Origin: G965225705 sp965225705
GTDB lineage: Bacteria > Pseudomonadota > Alphaproteobacteria > Caulobacterales > Maricaulaceae
DNA: 64,000 bases
Direction: 5' to 3'
Assembly: GCA_965225705.1 (NCBI GenBank)
Contig: OZ245325.1
Coordinates: forward strand, 1,426,001-1,490,000
How positions within the stretch are numbered: the first letter of the stretch is position 1; each line of letters starts with the position of its first letter. The notes below the pieces were generated by a model. The model saw only the letters and a list, made by a program, of their open reading frames with translations, did no database searches and was not told the origin of the DNA. Shown one piece after another: positions 63,120 through 64,000 of this stretch. The position numbers and the translations under genes are program-made.

Positions 63120-64000
63120 ACGGAAGGAGGTTTATGAAGGCTGGACCTGATGCGGGGTGTTTGAATGCCAGACACAGATTTCTTTTTAAGATATTCGGCA
63201 CAAAAACGATAAAGCTCTGCGGGGCGGCCTCTTTTATGTGACGAGAGCTTCCCTGTCCCTTCCACAAGGGAAGAATTTAAAAGAGCACGGCGAAAATTCT
63301 GTTTATGAAAAGGGTAACCGGCAATAGTTTCTGCCGTCGTTTGAATATCTGCCAGGGTGAAAGTTTTGGGTAAAAAATCAAAAAGAACGGGACGATATTT
63401 AATTTTCCCCCGCAGACGTGACAAAGCCGTTGCCACAATACGTCGATGATCCGCCGCCATAGGGTTTCCGAGAACAGAGCTTTCAGCAGGAGGTTTCTCA
63501 CCACGGTCCAGAGCTGATTCTGCAACAAGGCCCGCTTCATAAAGAAGTTCATAGCGTTCAAGGGCACGCTCTTCATGCCAGTCCAAACCATCCCAGCCAA
63601 AGGCCGTGGCAAGCAAAGCCTTTTTTTCTTCATATATCTCAGATGTTGTCCAGGCCCAGGCTTCTCCCTTTTCACGGATAAGGGACAGAGCCTTCTCTGG
63701 CAAACCCTGTCTGTGATCCTCATAAGGAAAAAGGCTTGTCCAGTCGATCCAGTGTCCTCCTGTTGCAGTAACATCTCTCGCTTCAGGGGTTAAGGCAAGA
63801 TAGGCGATGGAGACAAGACGTTCAGACAAAAGTTTTTGAGAGAGAGAGAACTGACGCCAGGGATCAGCAAAGGTATAAAGCTGTTCAACATGGCCAAGCT
63901 GAAAACCCGTTTGCTTTTTGACAAGATCCCGCAGAGCATGTTCAAGCGTACGACCGTCATCAGCAGATAAAGCTTTATAGGGCAAAGAAGGAAGCCCCCC
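63116..64000 (-). CDS. NadQ/NrtR-like NAD regulator, N-terminus beyond window
   Basis: About 294 residues are visible, and the frame runs open past the right edge (the codons before the TTG at 63985 also read on, LPS), so the start is outside. It has a Nudix-like first part (LPYKALSADDGRTLEHALRDLVKKQTGFQLGHVEQLYTFADPWR). A winged-helix part follows, with ALERYELLYEAGLVAE, MAADHRRIVATALSRLRGKIKYRPVLFDFLP and HKQNFRRALLNSSLVEGTGK. This is the alphaproteobacterial NAD regulator family, controlling de novo NAD synthesis genes in relatives. Its targets are probably beyond the edge. Confidence 0.75.
   Translation of the reverse strand, partial: GGLPSLPYKALSADDGRTLEHALRDLVKKQTGFQLGHVEQLYTFADPWRQFSLSQKLLSERLVSIAYLALTPEARDVTATGGHWIDWTSLFPYEDHRQGLPEKALSLIREKGEAWAWTTSEIYEEKKALLATAFGWDGLDWHEERALERYELLYEAGLVAESALDRGEKPPAESSVLGNPMAADHRRIVATALSRLRGKIKYRPVLFDFLPKTFTLADIQTTAETIAGYPFHKQNFRRALLNSSLVEGTGKLSSHKRGRPAELYRFCAEYLKKKSVSGIQTPRIRSSLHKPPSV

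Noticed and set aside
1..64000. tRNA, rRNA or CRISPR arrays
   Set aside because: Scanning for T-loop-like GGTTCRA motifs and for short regularly spaced repeats gave nothing convincing.

Overview
The window looks like chromosomal DNA of an alphaproteobacterium, moderately AT-rich by eye. The class assignment rests on families largely confined to Alphaproteobacteria: EipA/DUF1134, DUF1489, DUF1467, DUF1476 (F1F0-ATPase inhibitor zeta), NDUFA12, DUF2155, a NadQ-like NAD regulator, and relics of a Rhodobacter-type gene transfer agent (GTA). Acetobacteraceae or a nearby Rhodospirillales lineage is my best guess, but it is inference. Most of the window is dense housekeeping sequence. I found no tRNA, rRNA or CRISPR array.

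Layout: 1-8621 holds a cut-off ada repair regulator, serine dehydratase, DUF1489, pheT without pheS, eipA, lepA and DUF1467. 8869-11201 is a ferrous iron operon (feoA, feoB, small Cys-rich membrane protein) behind a perfect 19-bp Fur-like palindrome. 11263-19292 holds an aldehyde dehydrogenase, a CapD-type sugar dehydratase, and the group rsmB / glycine-zipper lipoprotein / rpe / heparinase-like gene. 19421-24423 is the accessory part: an IS1595-family element with perfect 25-bp inverted repeats and a passenger gene, which cuts off the end of a GTA portal gene next to GTA terminase genes. 24578-39599 carries photolyase, a TolC-type protein, rpoZ, folK, a NYN-domain protein, a DEAD-box helicase, gltX-gltA, an NTF2-like secreted protein, rsmD, alaS and a leucine-type dehydrogenase. 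39792-40988 has a small lipoprotein and a class D beta-lactamase gene broken by one in-frame amber codon. 41017-51498 carries DUF192, a double cold-shock protein, pyrC, sodB, dodecin, a HerA-like ATPase, ygfZ, mltB, the zeta inhibitor and purC-purS-purQ. 52148-56125 is a heme uptake and use operon (hmuSTUV). 56122-64000 ends with a MAPEG protein, a carboxylesterase, NDUFA12-MlaD-DUF2155, the convergent aroQ-accB-accC-aat operon, hslO and a cut-off nadQ-like regulator.

How the genes work together: iron supply is a recurring theme (feo and hmu systems, Fe-type superoxide dismutase, Fe-S dependent serine dehydratase, YgfZ). DNA repair is represented by ada and photolyase. Translation is heavily represented (pheT, alaS, gltX, lepA, rsmB, rsmD, aat). 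The least ordinary features are the IS1595 element with its KilA-N/BstA-like passenger, the GTA truncation that lacks a target-site duplication, and the single-stop beta-lactamase pseudogene.
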